Counted from the stretch's first letter, positions 46,288 through 54,577 are shown. The stretch: DNA of 64,000 bases from Salipaludibacillus sp047795645 (GCF_047795645.1 NZ_CP181045.1:4588001-4652000); one strand, 5' to 3'. Numbers and translations are program-made. The notes: generated from the sequence alone by a model not told the origin.

Positions 46288-46487
46288 GTATTAATAAGCG
46301 AAGAGATTAGAAGTAGAGAGTGAACCAGGTTCTTTAATCCCTTTCTTTTTTTCGGATAATTCGATAAACGTGACGGAAACCATTCTAACAATGAGTATTT
46401 TTTGGTTATTCAGCAATTCCTGATTAACACATAGAAAAACATGTATAAAAACCTTCACAAGAAACTGAATAATACTAATATAATTCA

Positions 46488-46532
46488 TTGATTATATAAT
46501 ATTTTAATTATATAATAGATATATTATATAAA
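46488..46532 (+). promoter_or_regulatory. arsDA promoter with three 16-bp-spaced ATTATATAAT elements
   Basis: TTGATT (46488-46493), 17-bp spacer and TATAAT (46511-46516). The self-complementary 10-mer ATTATATAAT occurs at 46491, 46507 and (ATTATATAAA) 46523, exactly 16 bp apart, covering -35, -10 and the start point. A similar series is at the arsR promoter. Probable ArsR operator. A 9-bp inverted repeat (46592-46600 with 46619-46627) lies in the long leader before arsD. Confidence 0.72.
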
Positions 46533-46671
46533 GATTCACTTAAGTAGCATGCAAATTATGTTTATTTCGGATGAGGCAAAGGATTATTTGCTTGTATTAA
46601 AGGGCTAAATTAATCATGTTAATACAAATTAAATAAATCAACAAATAATAAATTCGAAAGGGTGCTTTATA

Positions 46672-47034
46672 ATGAGTACAAAAATAGAAATATTTGATCC
46701 TGCATTATGCTGTGCTACTGGAGTTTGTGGACCTAGTGTAGATCCAGAATTAACTAGGATCTCCCGAACGATCATGAAGTTAGTAAATGAGGGATATGAC
46801 GTTTCAAGGTACAATTTAGCTCAGGAGGCAGAATACTTTGCAGAGCATAAAGGTGTGACTAGACTTTTAGAAGAAGAAGGTCCTGATGGGTTGCCGGCTA
46901 CAGTAGTAGATGGAGAATTAGTGTTACACGGTCGATATCCGTCTTTAAGTGAGTTTGCTGAATGGTTCGAATTCAATGAAGAAGATTTAAAAGTGAATCT
47001 GCCAAAAAGAACAATTGAGTTAAGATCGAACTAA
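46672..47034 (+). CDS. arsD: arsenite metallochaperone ArsD
   Basis: 120-aa As(III) chaperone that hands arsenite to ArsA. N-terminal thioredoxin-like start KIEIFDPALCCATGVCGPSVD contains the vicinal pair Cys13-Cys14 and Cys19, which form the metalloid site. The C-terminal vicinal cysteine pairs of some ArsD proteins are absent, which is common. AAAGGG is before the ATG. Followed by arsA, 27 bp on. Confidence 0.95.
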   Translation: MSTKIEIFDPALCCATGVCGPSVDPELTRISRTIMKLVNEGYDVSRYNLAQEAEYFAEHKGVTRLLEEEGPDGLPATVVDGELVLHGRYPSLSEFAEWFEFNEEDLKVNLPKRTIELRSN

Positions 47035-47061
47035 TTGTACGTATTAGAAGGAGTGTTTCAA

Positions 47062-48828
47062 ATGAAAAGATTGCAGCCAAGTGATATCTCCACGACTCGT
47101 CATCTATTTTTCACAGGTAAAGGTGGAGTTGGTAAAACATCAACAGCCTGTGCTACAGCTCTTGCTTTAGCAGAAGAAGGGAAAAAAGTCTTGATCGTAA
47201 GTACAGATCCTGCTTCTAATTTACAAGATGTGTTTGGGATGGAACTAAAAAATGAACCAACGAAAATTGAGGGTATTCCAAATCTTTATGCTGCGAATTT
47301 AGATCCTGAAGAAGCAGCAAAAGAGTACCGCGAGAAAATGATCGGCCCTTATCGTGATAAACTCCCAGAATCAGCATTGAGAAGTATGGAAGAGCAATTG
47401 TCAGGTGCTTGTACAGTTGAAATTGCTGCTTTTGATGAATTTACGAAATTACTTGCTAATAGAGACGCAACGGACCAGTTTGATCACATCATTTTTGATA
47501 CAGCTCCAACGGGACATACGCTACGCCTCCTTCAGCTTCCTACAGCATGGAGTGATTTCTTAGAAGATAATAAAAATGGCGCATCGTGTCTTGGACCTTT
47601 GGCTGGCCTTGAGGCAAAGAAAGGCTTGTATGCAAAAACAGTAGAGGCCTTATCTAACAGTGATGAAACGGTGCTTGTATTGGTTTCAAGACCTGATTCG
47701 TCTTCATTAGAGGAAGCTGAACGAGCCGGGCGTGAATTAGCCGATATCGGAATTAAAAATCAAGCTTTAATTATAAACGGAGTGTTTGAACGTCAGTCAG
47801 ACGATGAGGTAGCAATGAAGTTAGAAAGCAAACAGCAGGAAGCTCTATCAAACATCCCTGTTGGTATTCAACAAACGGAAACCTTCTATTTACCATTAGT
47901 ACCGTTCAACTTAACTGGACTTGATGCTCTTCGTAAGTTTTTTCAAGAAAAATTAGTATATATTGAGGAATTAGATACACCGAAAGCGGCGCATGATCTT
48001 CCCTCAATTAAAGCAATTGTTGATGATCTTGAACCAAGAGGACAAGGTGTATTTATGACAATGGGTAAAGGTGGTGTTGGGAAAACAACAATGGCAGCAG
48101 CTGTCGCCGTAGGTTTGGCGGAGCGTGGACATGACGTCCACTTGACCACTACTGATCCGGCAGCACACTTAACTCAAGTATTGAACAATGAGTCTTTCGA
48201 AGGGACGCTTAACGTTAGTAGAGTTGACCCGAAAACAGAAGTTGAAAATTATAAAAAGCAAGTACTTAATAATGTGAGCAATGATTTATCAGAAGATGAA
48301 TTAGCATTTATTAAGGAAGATTTAGAGTCTCCTTGCACGGAAGAAATTGCTGTTTTTCGAGCATTTGCAGAAGTAGTGGATAAAGCAGAAGGAGCTTTTG
48401 TAGTCATTGATACAGCACCTACAGGTCATACATTATTGCTTCTTGATGCAGCAGAGTCTTATCACCGTGAAGTAGAGAGAACAGCAGGAGATATGCCTGA
48501 ATCGGTTAGAAAACTTCTTCCTAGGTTAAGAAATCCTAAGCAAACTTTCGTGTCTTTAGTAACGTTACCAGAAGCAACGCCAGTATTTGAAGCAAGCCGG
48601 TTGCAGCAAGATCTTCGCCGAGCTGAAATTGAACCGGCATGGTGGATAATAAACCAAAGCTTTCAGGCTACTGAAACAACAGATCCAGTGCTGAAGGGAA
48701 GATCAAATTCAGAGCAACAGTGGATTGAGAATGTGAAAAATGAGTTATCACAACAAACGGTGATTGTTCCATGGCAAACAGACCAAGTAATAGGGTTAGA
48801 TAAATTGAAAGAATTAGTTTTGAACTAA
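47062..48828 (+). CDS. arsA: arsenite-stimulated ATPase ArsA
   Basis: 588-aa ATPase of two homologous halves; energises arsenite efflux. Two P-loops, FTGKGGVGKTS and MGKGGVGKTT, and two DTAPTGHTL signal sequences are intact. The three metal-binding cysteines of the family are present as Cys117, Cys176 and Cys425, aligned with 113, 172 and 422 of the plasmid R773 protein. The frame opens at TTG 47035, but GAAGGAG before ATG 47062 fixes the start. The classical partner is ArsB; here the pump nearby is Acr3, on the opposite strand. Confidence 0.96.
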   Translation: MKRLQPSDISTTRHLFFTGKGGVGKTSTACATALALAEEGKKVLIVSTDPASNLQDVFGMELKNEPTKIEGIPNLYAANLDPEEAAKEYREKMIGPYRDKLPESALRSMEEQLSGACTVEIAAFDEFTKLLANRDATDQFDHIIFDTAPTGHTLRLLQLPTAWSDFLEDNKNGASCLGPLAGLEAKKGLYAKTVEALSNSDETVLVLVSRPDSSSLEEAERAGRELADIGIKNQALIINGVFERQSDDEVAMKLESKQQEALSNIPVGIQQTETFYLPLVPFNLTGLDALRKFFQEKLVYIEELDTPKAAHDLPSIKAIVDDLEPRGQGVFMTMGKGGVGKTTMAAAVAVGLAERGHDVHLTTTDPAAHLTQVLNNESFEGTLNVSRVDPKTEVENYKKQVLNNVSNDLSEDELAFIKEDLESPCTEEIAVFRAFAEVVDKAEGAFVVIDTAPTGHTLLLLDAAESYHREVERTAGDMPESVRKLLPRLRNPKQTFVSLVTLPEATPVFEASRLQQDLRRAEIEPAWWIINQSFQATETTDPVLKGRSNSEQQWIENVKNELSQQTVIVPWQTDQVIGLDKLKELVLN

Positions 48829-48860
48829 TGAAAAAGACTCCTCATTGTTGAGACATAATA

Positions 48861-48900
48861 AAAAACCTGTTGTGTAATAAATATCACAACAGGTTTTTGC
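48861..48900. terminator. bidirectional terminator between arsA and arsC
   Basis: Perfect 14-bp stem aaaaacctgttgtg/cacaacaggttttt (48861-48874 with 48885-48898), giving T runs on both strands. Confidence 0.93.
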
Positions 48901-48920
48901 TTCTGAAGTTAAGGGAAAAA

Positions 48921-49340
48921 TTATTTTCCTGTTTCTGCAAATGTTTTTATTCGCTTTTCAATTTCATCGCGTACTCGCTGAAAAAATGCCCATTTTTCTT
49001 CTTCTGTTCCTTCTGCTTTTGCAGGATCATCAAATCCCCAATGGACGCGTTCTTTATTAGGTGGTGTTGCCGGACAGACATCATCGGCATGCCCACAAAG
49101 TGTTACAACTAAATCTGCTTTCTGAAGTAAGTCTGGGTCGATCTTATCTGATGTTTGTTTACTTATATCCACGTCAACTTCGTTCATTGCCTTTATCGCT
49201 TTAGGATTAACACCGTGTGCCTCTATCCCAGCAGAGTATACATCGTAATTTTCTTGCAAATATTTTTTGCCAAAACCCTCTGCCATCTGACTTCTGCATG
49301 AATTACCTGTACATAAAAAATAAATAATAGGTTTTGTCAT
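48921..49340 (-). CDS. arsC: thioredoxin-dependent arsenate reductase ArsC
   Basis: 139-aa cytoplasmic arsenate reductase with the low-molecular-weight phosphatase fold. The P-loop is Cys10-TGNSC-Arg16 (CX5R), and Cys82 and Cys89 (LCGHADDVC) complete the triple-cysteine relay of the Bacillus/Staphylococcus enzymes. It reduces arsenate that enters the cell; the product leaves through Acr3. Third gene of arsR-acr3-arsC. AAAGGAGG before the ATG. Confidence 0.97.
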   Translation of the reverse strand: MTKPIIYFLCTGNSCRSQMAEGFGKKYLQENYDVYSAGIEAHGVNPKAIKAMNEVDVDISKQTSDKIDPDLLQKADLVVTLCGHADDVCPATPPNKERVHWGFDDPAKAEGTEEEKWAFFQRVRDEIEKRIKTFAETGK

Positions 49341-49398
49341 TTAAATTGCCTCCTTTAGGTAGTGGATATATATAATCATAAATTTTATGATCAATGAG

Positions 49399-50478
49399 TT
49401 AGTTTTCTTTTACTAAGGTTGGTTCAGGAAACCAGTGTTTCGTTTGATTGGCGATTCGTACTAGAAATAACATCAATGGTACTTCGACTAGAACCCCAAC
49501 AACGGTCACTAATGTTGCACCCGAGTTTAAACCAAACAATGCGATTGCGACGGCAACTGCTAATTCAAAAAAGTTACTCGTGCCAATCATTGCTGCAGGT
49601 GCTGCGACGCTGTGCTCAAGTCGCCATTTCTGCGCCCAAAAATAAGCGATAACGAAGATAAATAGCGTTTGAATAATTAGTGGGACAGCAATTAATCCAA
49701 TATGAAATGGATTGTTCATAATCACGTCGCCTTGGAATGAGAAGATGATAATTAAGGTTAGTAATAACCCGACAATTGTAAATTTCCCAGCATTTTTCAA
49801 GTAGACATTCTCAAACCAATCTAACCCTTTACGTTTAATTAGGATCACTCGAGATAAGTATCCGGCCAATAAAGGAACGATAATGAACAACACAATTGAC
49901 AAGAAAATCGTATCAAATGGAATAATAACATTATTAATTCTTAGCAAGAACATGACGATTGGACCGTAAGCAAAAATCATAATTAAATCATTAACGGAAA
50001 CTTGAACTAACGTATAGCTTGCATTACCTTTCGTTAAATAGCTCCAAACAAATACCATTGCTGTACATGGCGCAGCCCCCAGTAAAACGGCTCCTGCGAT
50101 GTACTCAGTAGCGAGAGCTTCAGGAATAAATGGAGCAAATACAAATCTAAAAAAGAGCCAAGCAAAGAAAAACATCGTAAACGGTTTGATTAACCAGTTA
50201 ACAACGAGTGTTACGATCAAGCCTTTCGGTTTACGACCTGCGTTTGCAATACTAGAAAAATCAATTTGCGCCATCATCGGATAAATCATTAACCAAATCA
50301 GAATCGCTACAGGAATAGATACTTGCGCATATTCAAACCTGCTTAATGTATCAGGAACGGCTGGGAATACTTGGCCGAGGGCGACACCAATGATTATACA
50401 GAGAATGACCCAAACTGTTAAATATCTTTCAAAAAAATTAAGGCCTTTCCCTTCAACTTCTGGAGTATCTTTACTCAT
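49399..50478 (-). CDS. acr3: arsenite efflux permease Acr3
   Basis: 359-aa ten-helix As(III)/H+ antiporter of the ACR3 family (often named arsB in Bacillus). WLMIYPMMAQIDFSSI, the conserved cysteine in LGAAPCTAMVFVWSYL, SVNDLIMIFAYGPIV and the late ALFGLNSGATLVTVVGVLVEVPLML with a conserved glutamate are present. Lies 45 bp after arsR and 58 bp before arsC, each with its own ribosome site. It may also be served by ArsA from the convergent operon. Confidence 0.96.
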   Translation of the reverse strand: MSKDTPEVEGKGLNFFERYLTVWVILCIIIGVALGQVFPAVPDTLSRFEYAQVSIPVAILIWLMIYPMMAQIDFSSIANAGRKPKGLIVTLVVNWLIKPFTMFFFAWLFFRFVFAPFIPEALATEYIAGAVLLGAAPCTAMVFVWSYLTKGNASYTLVQVSVNDLIMIFAYGPIVMFLLRINNVIIPFDTIFLSIVLFIIVPLLAGYLSRVILIKRKGLDWFENVYLKNAGKFTIVGLLLTLIIIFSFQGDVIMNNPFHIGLIAVPLIIQTLFIFVIAYFWAQKWRLEHSVAAPAAMIGTSNFFELAVAVAIALFGLNSGATLVTVVGVLVEVPLMLFLVRIANQTKHWFPEPTLVKEN

Positions 50479-50523
50479 ACTGATCTTCCTCCTTGATATA
50501 CTTAATAAATAAAATAGAATGAA

Positions 50524-50871
50524 TTATTCACAACAAACTCTTAAACCTCTTTTTTCAAGATCGCTAATTTGCTCTTTCTGATCAGGAAAGTGAGCTAAAA
50601 TACTTTTAACTAAAGGATAGTTAGTAGACTCTGTATTCACACGGTAAAATATCCATTGCCCTTGTCTTCGTTCTTGCACGAGACCTAAATTTTTTAACTT
50701 AGCAACATGTTGACTGATTGAAGGCTGGCTCATTTTAATAAGTTCAACAAGTTCACAAACACAGCATTCGTCGTGAATGAGATAGGAGACAATAGTTAAC
50801 CGTGTTTTATCTCCAAGAAGCTTCAATATTTTTGATCCTTGCTCAATGTTTACATTACTTACTGTATTCAT
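50524..50871 (-). CDS. arsR: arsenical resistance repressor ArsR
   Basis: 115-aa winged-helix repressor of the ArsR/SmtB family. GDKTRLTIVSYL, metalloid-binding CCVCELVELI (Cys36, Cys37, Cys39), recognition helix SQPSISQHVAKLKNLGLV and wing ERRQGQWIFYRV are present; a further CC pair ends the protein. The frame extends to 50940, but GAAGGGAAG stands before the ATG at 50871. First gene of arsR-acr3-arsC; its promoter is covered by an inverted repeat. Confidence 0.95.
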   Translation of the reverse strand: MNTVSNVNIEQGSKILKLLGDKTRLTIVSYLIHDECCVCELVELIKMSQPSISQHVAKLKNLGLVQERRQGQWIFYRVNTESTNYPLVKSILAHFPDQKEQISDLEKRGLRVCCE

Positions 50872-50923
50872 ATTAAATCTTCCCTTCTTCATACTTATAG
50901 TTGTGCTTTGCCCAAGTGAACAA

Positions 50924-50981
50924 ATTATATTACGATCCAATTATATAACTGTACAAATATATAAGTCAACAGTTATATGAA
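50924..50981 (-). promoter_or_regulatory. arsR promoter and probable ArsR operator
   Basis: On the minus strand TTGACT (50969-50964), 18-bp spacer and TATAAT (50945-50940). The inverted repeat ATATAACTGT/ACAGTTATAT (50943-50952 with 50969-50978) spans it. ATTATATAAT-like 10-mers recur at 50924, 50940, 50956 and more weakly 50972, again every 16 bp as at arsDA. A second possible promoter TTGTTC/TATAAG lies at 50923-50894. Confidence 0.75.
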
Positions 50982-51104
50982 GGGTAATTAAATAAATATA
51001 TGATGATGTAATTAACATATAATAAAGCGTCGTGAATATATCCTTTGTCACGAAATGTTCTCTTTCTGTGAGGACTGGATAAAACACTTAGTGAACGTTT
51101 TTGT

Positions 51105-51110
51105 TATAAT
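51105..51110 (+). promoter_or_regulatory. extended -10 promoter of plsC
   Basis: TGTTATAAT (51102-51110) is an extended -10; no good -35. It lies inside the longest open frame and so supports a later start codon for the acyltransferase. Confidence 0.55.
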
Positions 51111-51144
51111 AAAACTAAATGATTATTATGATTGGATGATAAAA

Positions 51145-51900
51145 ATGTTTAAAACAGGAATATGGTTTATTTACTTTTTTCTATATTTAATTGCAATCAC
51201 ACCTGGACTTTTTAAAGCGAAACTATTAAAAAATCAAGGGAAAACGGAAGAATTTAATAAATTTTTAAAAAAGGTTCCACAAAATTGGGGGAGACGACTT
51301 GTTAAGTTTGCCGGTGGAAAAGTCCATGTTAAAGGAGAAGAATATATTCCTAAGGATGAACCTGTGCTAATTGTTAGTAATCATCAAGGAAACTTTGATA
51401 TCCCTATATTACTTGGATTTCTAGATATAAAATTTGGATTTATTTCTAAAATTGAAGTGAAAAAAATTCCTATGATCGGTACTTGGATGGCACATATGGG
51501 ATGTATATTCATGGATCGTAAAGATCGTAGACAAGCAGTGAAATCGATAATAAACGGAGCGAAATCTTTAGAAGATGGCGCTAATCTTGTGATTTTTCCA
51601 GAAGGAACCAGGAGTAAAGGCGGACCGGTTGCAGAATTTAAAAAGGGTAGCTTCAAGCTTGCAACCAAGTCAAATGTGACGATCTTACCGGTAACAATTG
51701 AGGGATCTTATAATATGATGGAAGCGAACGATAACAAGATCACTTCAGCGGACGTTTATGTGACGATTTCCGAACCAATTCGCGTACACCAAGAAAACTC
51801 AGATATTGATAGTGAACAGCTAGCTGAGATTTCGAGGAAGCAAATTGTTAGTCAAATGAAAGGTAATCAAATTCAACTAGAAAAAGATAATATTAAATAA
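51145..51900 (+). CDS. plsC: 1-acyl-sn-glycerol-3-phosphate acyltransferase
   Basis: Membrane-bound acyltransferase making phosphatidic acid. An N-terminal hydrophobic helix is followed by the catalytic NHQGNFD (HX4D), GCIFMDR, FPEGTRSKGG and LPVTIEGSYNM blocks in the family order. About 251 aa from the ATG at 51145; 51136 is the alternative. The frame opens at 51055, but the extended -10 at 51105-51110 makes that start unlikely. Followed by a terminator. Confidence 0.92.
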   Translation: MFKTGIWFIYFFLYLIAITPGLFKAKLLKNQGKTEEFNKFLKKVPQNWGRRLVKFAGGKVHVKGEEYIPKDEPVLIVSNHQGNFDIPILLGFLDIKFGFISKIEVKKIPMIGTWMAHMGCIFMDRKDRRQAVKSIINGAKSLEDGANLVIFPEGTRSKGGPVAEFKKGSFKLATKSNVTILPVTIEGSYNMMEANDNKITSADVYVTISEPIRVHQENSDIDSEQLAEISRKQIVSQMKGNQIQLEKDNIK

Positions 51901-51915
51901 CTCTATGTAAAATCT

Positions 51916-51947
51916 AAGGCCATGATTATTTAATCAAGGTCTTTTTC
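51916..51947 (+). terminator. intrinsic terminator of plsC
   Basis: Stem aaggcc-a-tgatta/taatca-a-ggtctt with one A-A mismatch and a G-T pair, then T run. Confidence 0.82.
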
Positions 51948-51951
51948 ATTG

Positions 51952-52004
51952 TTGTATATCAAATTATATTTATTGTATAATATGAATGAATGTACATTCA
52001 TTCA
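51952..52004 (+). promoter_or_regulatory. promoter with FadR/TetR-like palindrome upstream of the SCP2 gene
   Basis: TTGTAT (51952-51957), 18-bp spacer and TATAAT (51976-51981), then a perfect 22-bp palindrome TGAATGAATG-TA-CATTCATTCA (51983-52004) over the start point. The TGAATGA/TCATTCA arms are those of the Bacillus FadR operator, though the spacing between arms is longer. Confidence 0.72.
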
Positions 52005-52022
52005 TTAAAAGGAGTGGTGGAT

Positions 52023-52352
52023 ATGTCAGTAAAGGAAACATTTATTGAATTAATAACAAAAATGAACGAAGAACCGAGTCATTTGCAGGGGGTTACTTAC
52101 GTATATGAATTTAATTTATTTGGTGAAGCTGATGAGACATACCAATTAAAAGTAGATAATAATCAAGCTGAATATAGCGAAGGTACGGAATGGGAGCCGC
52201 GTTTAAAATTAGAAATGAGTGACGAAAATTTTATTAAATTGGCTCATGATGATTTGAATGCGACGATGGCATATATGAGTGGGAAATTAAAAGTTCATGG
52301 AGAATTGGGTCATGCGTTAAAATTACAGTCATTAATTCAAAAATATCAATAA
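52023..52352 (+). CDS. SCP2 sterol-transfer family protein
   Basis: 109-aa single-domain protein of the SCP2 fold (YVYEFNLFGEADETYQLKVDN, WEPRLKLEMSDENFIKLAHD, AYMSGKLKVHGELGHALKL), predicted to bind lipid or acyl chains in a hydrophobic tunnel. The frame opens at 51990, inside the palindromic operator; AAAGGAGTGG places the start at ATG 52023. The FadR-type palindrome suggests fatty-acid control. Role otherwise unknown. Confidence 0.85.
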   Translation: MSVKETFIELITKMNEEPSHLQGVTYVYEFNLFGEADETYQLKVDNNQAEYSEGTEWEPRLKLEMSDENFIKLAHDDLNATMAYMSGKLKVHGELGHALKLQSLIQKYQ

Positions 52353-52365
52353 GTGAATACACACG

Positions 52366-52404
52366 AAAAAGCTGAACCTTTTATTTTAGAAAGGTTCAGC
52401 TTCT
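52366..52404 (+). terminator. hairpin terminator of the SCP2 gene
   Basis: Perfect stem agctgaacctt/aaggttcagct (52370-52380 with 52391-52401); weak T tail. Confidence 0.7.
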
Positions 52405-52455
52405 AACATCCAAATAATTATTTACAGGTGATTTAATCGATATAACGTTTGCATT

Positions 52456-52596
52456 TTAAGCTTTTTGAAGTTTTTCCACTTCATATTTTTGATCAATTCT
52501 TTTTTCGATTTTTAAAATGGCTTGTTGATCTTGCATGATTTCTTGTTTGTTTTCTTTAACTAATTCCTCAAAACTTTTGTGAAAGCGTTTTCTCAT
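52456..52596 (-). CDS. FbpB-family small basic protein
   Basis: 46-aa ORF: MRKRFHKSFEELVKENKQEI then a charged helix ending EKLQKA. The RxxFEELVxENKxxI pattern is that of the FbpB (Fur-regulated basic protein) family of Bacillus miniproteins, which in B. subtilis work with the small RNA FsrA in the iron-sparing response. AAGGATG precedes the ATG. I could not find a convincing Fur box upstream, so regulation is open. Confidence 0.8.
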   Translation of the reverse strand: MRKRFHKSFEELVKENKQEIMQDQQAILKIEKRIDQKYEVEKLQKA

Positions 52597-52726
52597 AGGT
52601 GATCATCCTTTAATCTAAATTTTCTAATAATTCCATTATATATTAAATTCACTTTAGATAACAATAAAAGTGTTACAATTTAGCGAACTTTGTAAAAACT
52701 TAATAATCATAATAGGGTTTTTAACA

Positions 52727-52816
52727 TTATGCACATGTTTACCCACAGATTAAAGTAAGTTTTTTAAAGTTATCAAGTGGTTATGCACAAGTTGTGGATA
52801 ACTTAAATGTGGATAA
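52727..52816. promoter_or_regulatory. DnaA-box cluster (not oriC)
   Basis: Within 90 bp: TTATGCACA at 52727-52735 and 52781-52789 (plus), a near match TTACCCACA at 52739-52747, and two perfect TTATCCACA on the minus strand at 52793-52801 and 52808-52816. The last three lie only 3 and 6 bp apart. No dnaA, dnaN or other origin genes are near. The rest of the 422-bp gap (52597-53018) is AT-rich without a gene. Confidence 0.88.
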
Positions 52817-53018
52817 TTTACAGTGAAATAGGCTGCTGAACAACTTACATTCTTCAACTACATGATCTGGTTTTTACATGAGGATTTTCCCTTGCGAATA
52901 CAGGGTTTGTTATAATTGGCCCCCACTTAGATTTAGTATATATATGTTGTGAAATTATCTTTCTTAAATAAATTGTCGAAGTGCTTTGTGTTTTATAATT
53001 AGTGATTAGGAGGTAAAC

Positions 53019-53999
53019 ATGAAATCACCTTTAAAAGTACGTACGAAAGAAATATATCAGATTACAGTACCCACTCCTTTTTTAGTAGGACCTATTCATT
53101 CGTATCTTATTTTTGGAGACGCATTAACGATTGTGGATACAGGACCAAACACAGAAGAAGCACTCATTCACATGGAAAGGCAGTTAGCTGAACTAGAATT
53201 GACGCCGAAAGATATTGAACTCGTTGTGCTCACACATCACCATCCTGACCATATTGGATTGGTCCAAGAGTTTTCAAACGCAAAGGTAATAGGCCATCCG
53301 AAATTAAAGCCTTGGCTTGAGAGGGATGAACAGTTTTTAAAGAAAACGAGAAATTATTTCACTCATTTTTATCAAGAACATGGAGTTCCTAACAAGTGGA
53401 TAGAAGAAATAAATCGATCGAACAACTATTTTATGAAATATACGAAGAAAGCTTCACTGGACATGGCAGTGGCTGAGGGAGATGTTATTGATGGGTTACC
53501 TGATTGGACTGTTATCGAAACTCCAGGTCATGCGCAGAGTCATATCTCGCTTATTGATGAAAAAGATGGCACAATGATTGCAGGGGATCATCTTATTTCG
53601 CACATATCCTCGAATGCAATTATCGAAGCACCGTATTGGAATGAAACGGAGCGACCTAAAACACTGATTCAATACAAGCAGGCTCTTAAAAAATGTATTA
53701 ACGCTGTTTTTATTTACTCTGGTCACGGGGAGGCAATTGAGAATCCGAGAGAGCTTATTGAAAAGAGATTAACTTCTATGGATGAGAAAGCACAAATATT
53801 TAAACGGAAAATGGATAACGACCCTATTCAAACGTTCGATTTGAGTAAAAAAATGTATCCGAAGATTTATCAAAAGCAAACGTCTTTGACCTTTTCGGAA
53901 ACATTAGGACATCTTGATATGCTTGAAGAAAGAGGAGAAGTATACTGTTACAAAGAGAATGGATCAATCTATTATCAAAAAATAGGAAATGAAACGTGA
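53019..53999 (+). CDS. metallo-beta-lactamase-fold hydrolase (YqjP-like)
   Basis: 326-aa MBL-fold hydrolase: TIVDTGPNTEEA, zinc motif THHHPDHIG (HxHxDH), TPGHAQSHISLI, MIAGDHLIS and SGHGE complete the five metal-binding motifs. A C-terminal extension of about 80 residues with a winged-helix look (YPKIYQKQTSLTFSETLGHLDMLEERGEV) is as in YqjP and LACTB2-type proteins. Substrate unknown. AGGAGG is 6 bp before the ATG; the DnaA-box cluster lies in its upstream region. Confidence 0.88.
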   Translation: MKSPLKVRTKEIYQITVPTPFLVGPIHSYLIFGDALTIVDTGPNTEEALIHMERQLAELELTPKDIELVVLTHHHPDHIGLVQEFSNAKVIGHPKLKPWLERDEQFLKKTRNYFTHFYQEHGVPNKWIEEINRSNNYFMKYTKKASLDMAVAEGDVIDGLPDWTVIETPGHAQSHISLIDEKDGTMIAGDHLISHISSNAIIEAPYWNETERPKTLIQYKQALKKCINAVFIYSGHGEAIENPRELIEKRLTSMDEKAQIFKRKMDNDPIQTFDLSKKMYPKIYQKQTSLTFSETLGHLDMLEERGEVYCYKENGSIYYQKIGNET

Positions 54000-54163
54000 A
54001 TAAACGCTTCAATTCCGTTATTATTTAATAAAAGATAGAACTATAGAGTCATTTTTTGATGAATTCCACAGTTTTTATGAGAAATATTTGTTTGTATTTT
54101 CATTTTATTGGTAAGATGGTATATATAAATGTCGAAATCATCATTCGAATGGAGGAATGACTT

Positions 54164-54577
54164 ATGGAACAACAGACAAAGAAATGGATTATTAGTGGAA
54201 CGGTCTTAAGTTTTCTGGCGGGTTCTATTTATGTGGCGTCAAATAAAGACCGAAGAAATCAGGTGGTCGGGTTTGTCTCTACGACTTCAAATCAAACGAA
54301 GCACTGGATTGAAGTCATCAATGAAAATCGAGATAGTGTGATCGAACAAATTCGTCAATCAAGCGATAAAATATCTTCTATCGTAGAATCAGCCTCGGAA
54401 GATATTGAAAAACTAGTGACGACTTCTCAAAATATGAAGTCTCACGTGTATGACTTACTTGGAGCGGTCCAAGATTCTACAGACGAATTAAAAGGTTTAA
54501 AAGCCAAGCTCCAGTCAGATGAACTGGTAGAATTGGATACTTCTCTGAATGAGAACGAGCCTGAACGAATCGAATAG
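54164..54577 (+). CDS. YtxH-like membrane-anchored protein
   Basis: 137-aa protein with one N-terminal membrane helix (WIISGTVLSFLAGSIYVAS) followed by a long amphipathic/coiled-coil helix (SSDKISSIVESASEDIEKLVTTS) and an acidic tail. This is the layout of YtxH/YhaH-type general-stress proteins of Bacillus. I see no clear SigmaB promoter. TGGAGGAATG before the ATG; terminator directly downstream. Confidence 0.75.
   Translation: MEQQTKKWIISGTVLSFLAGSIYVASNKDRRNQVVGFVSTTSNQTKHWIEVINENRDSVIEQIRQSSDKISSIVESASEDIEKLVTTSQNMKSHVYDLLGAVQDSTDELKGLKAKLQSDELVELDTSLNENEPERIE

Noticed and set aside
46291..46488. 65-aa minus-strand ORF between arrC and arsD
   Set aside because: No ribosome site, and its start overlaps the arsDA promoter; composition looks like AT-rich intergenic DNA.
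48861..48900. FNR-type site TGTG...CACA between arsA and arsC
   Set aside because: Spacing is wrong for the TGTGA-N6-TCACA class, and the bases are part of a 14-bp terminator stem.
52727..52816. Chromosomal or plasmid replication origin
   Set aside because: DnaA boxes are present, but no dnaA, dnaN, repA or recF genes and no clear unwinding element; a titration or regulatory cluster is more likely.
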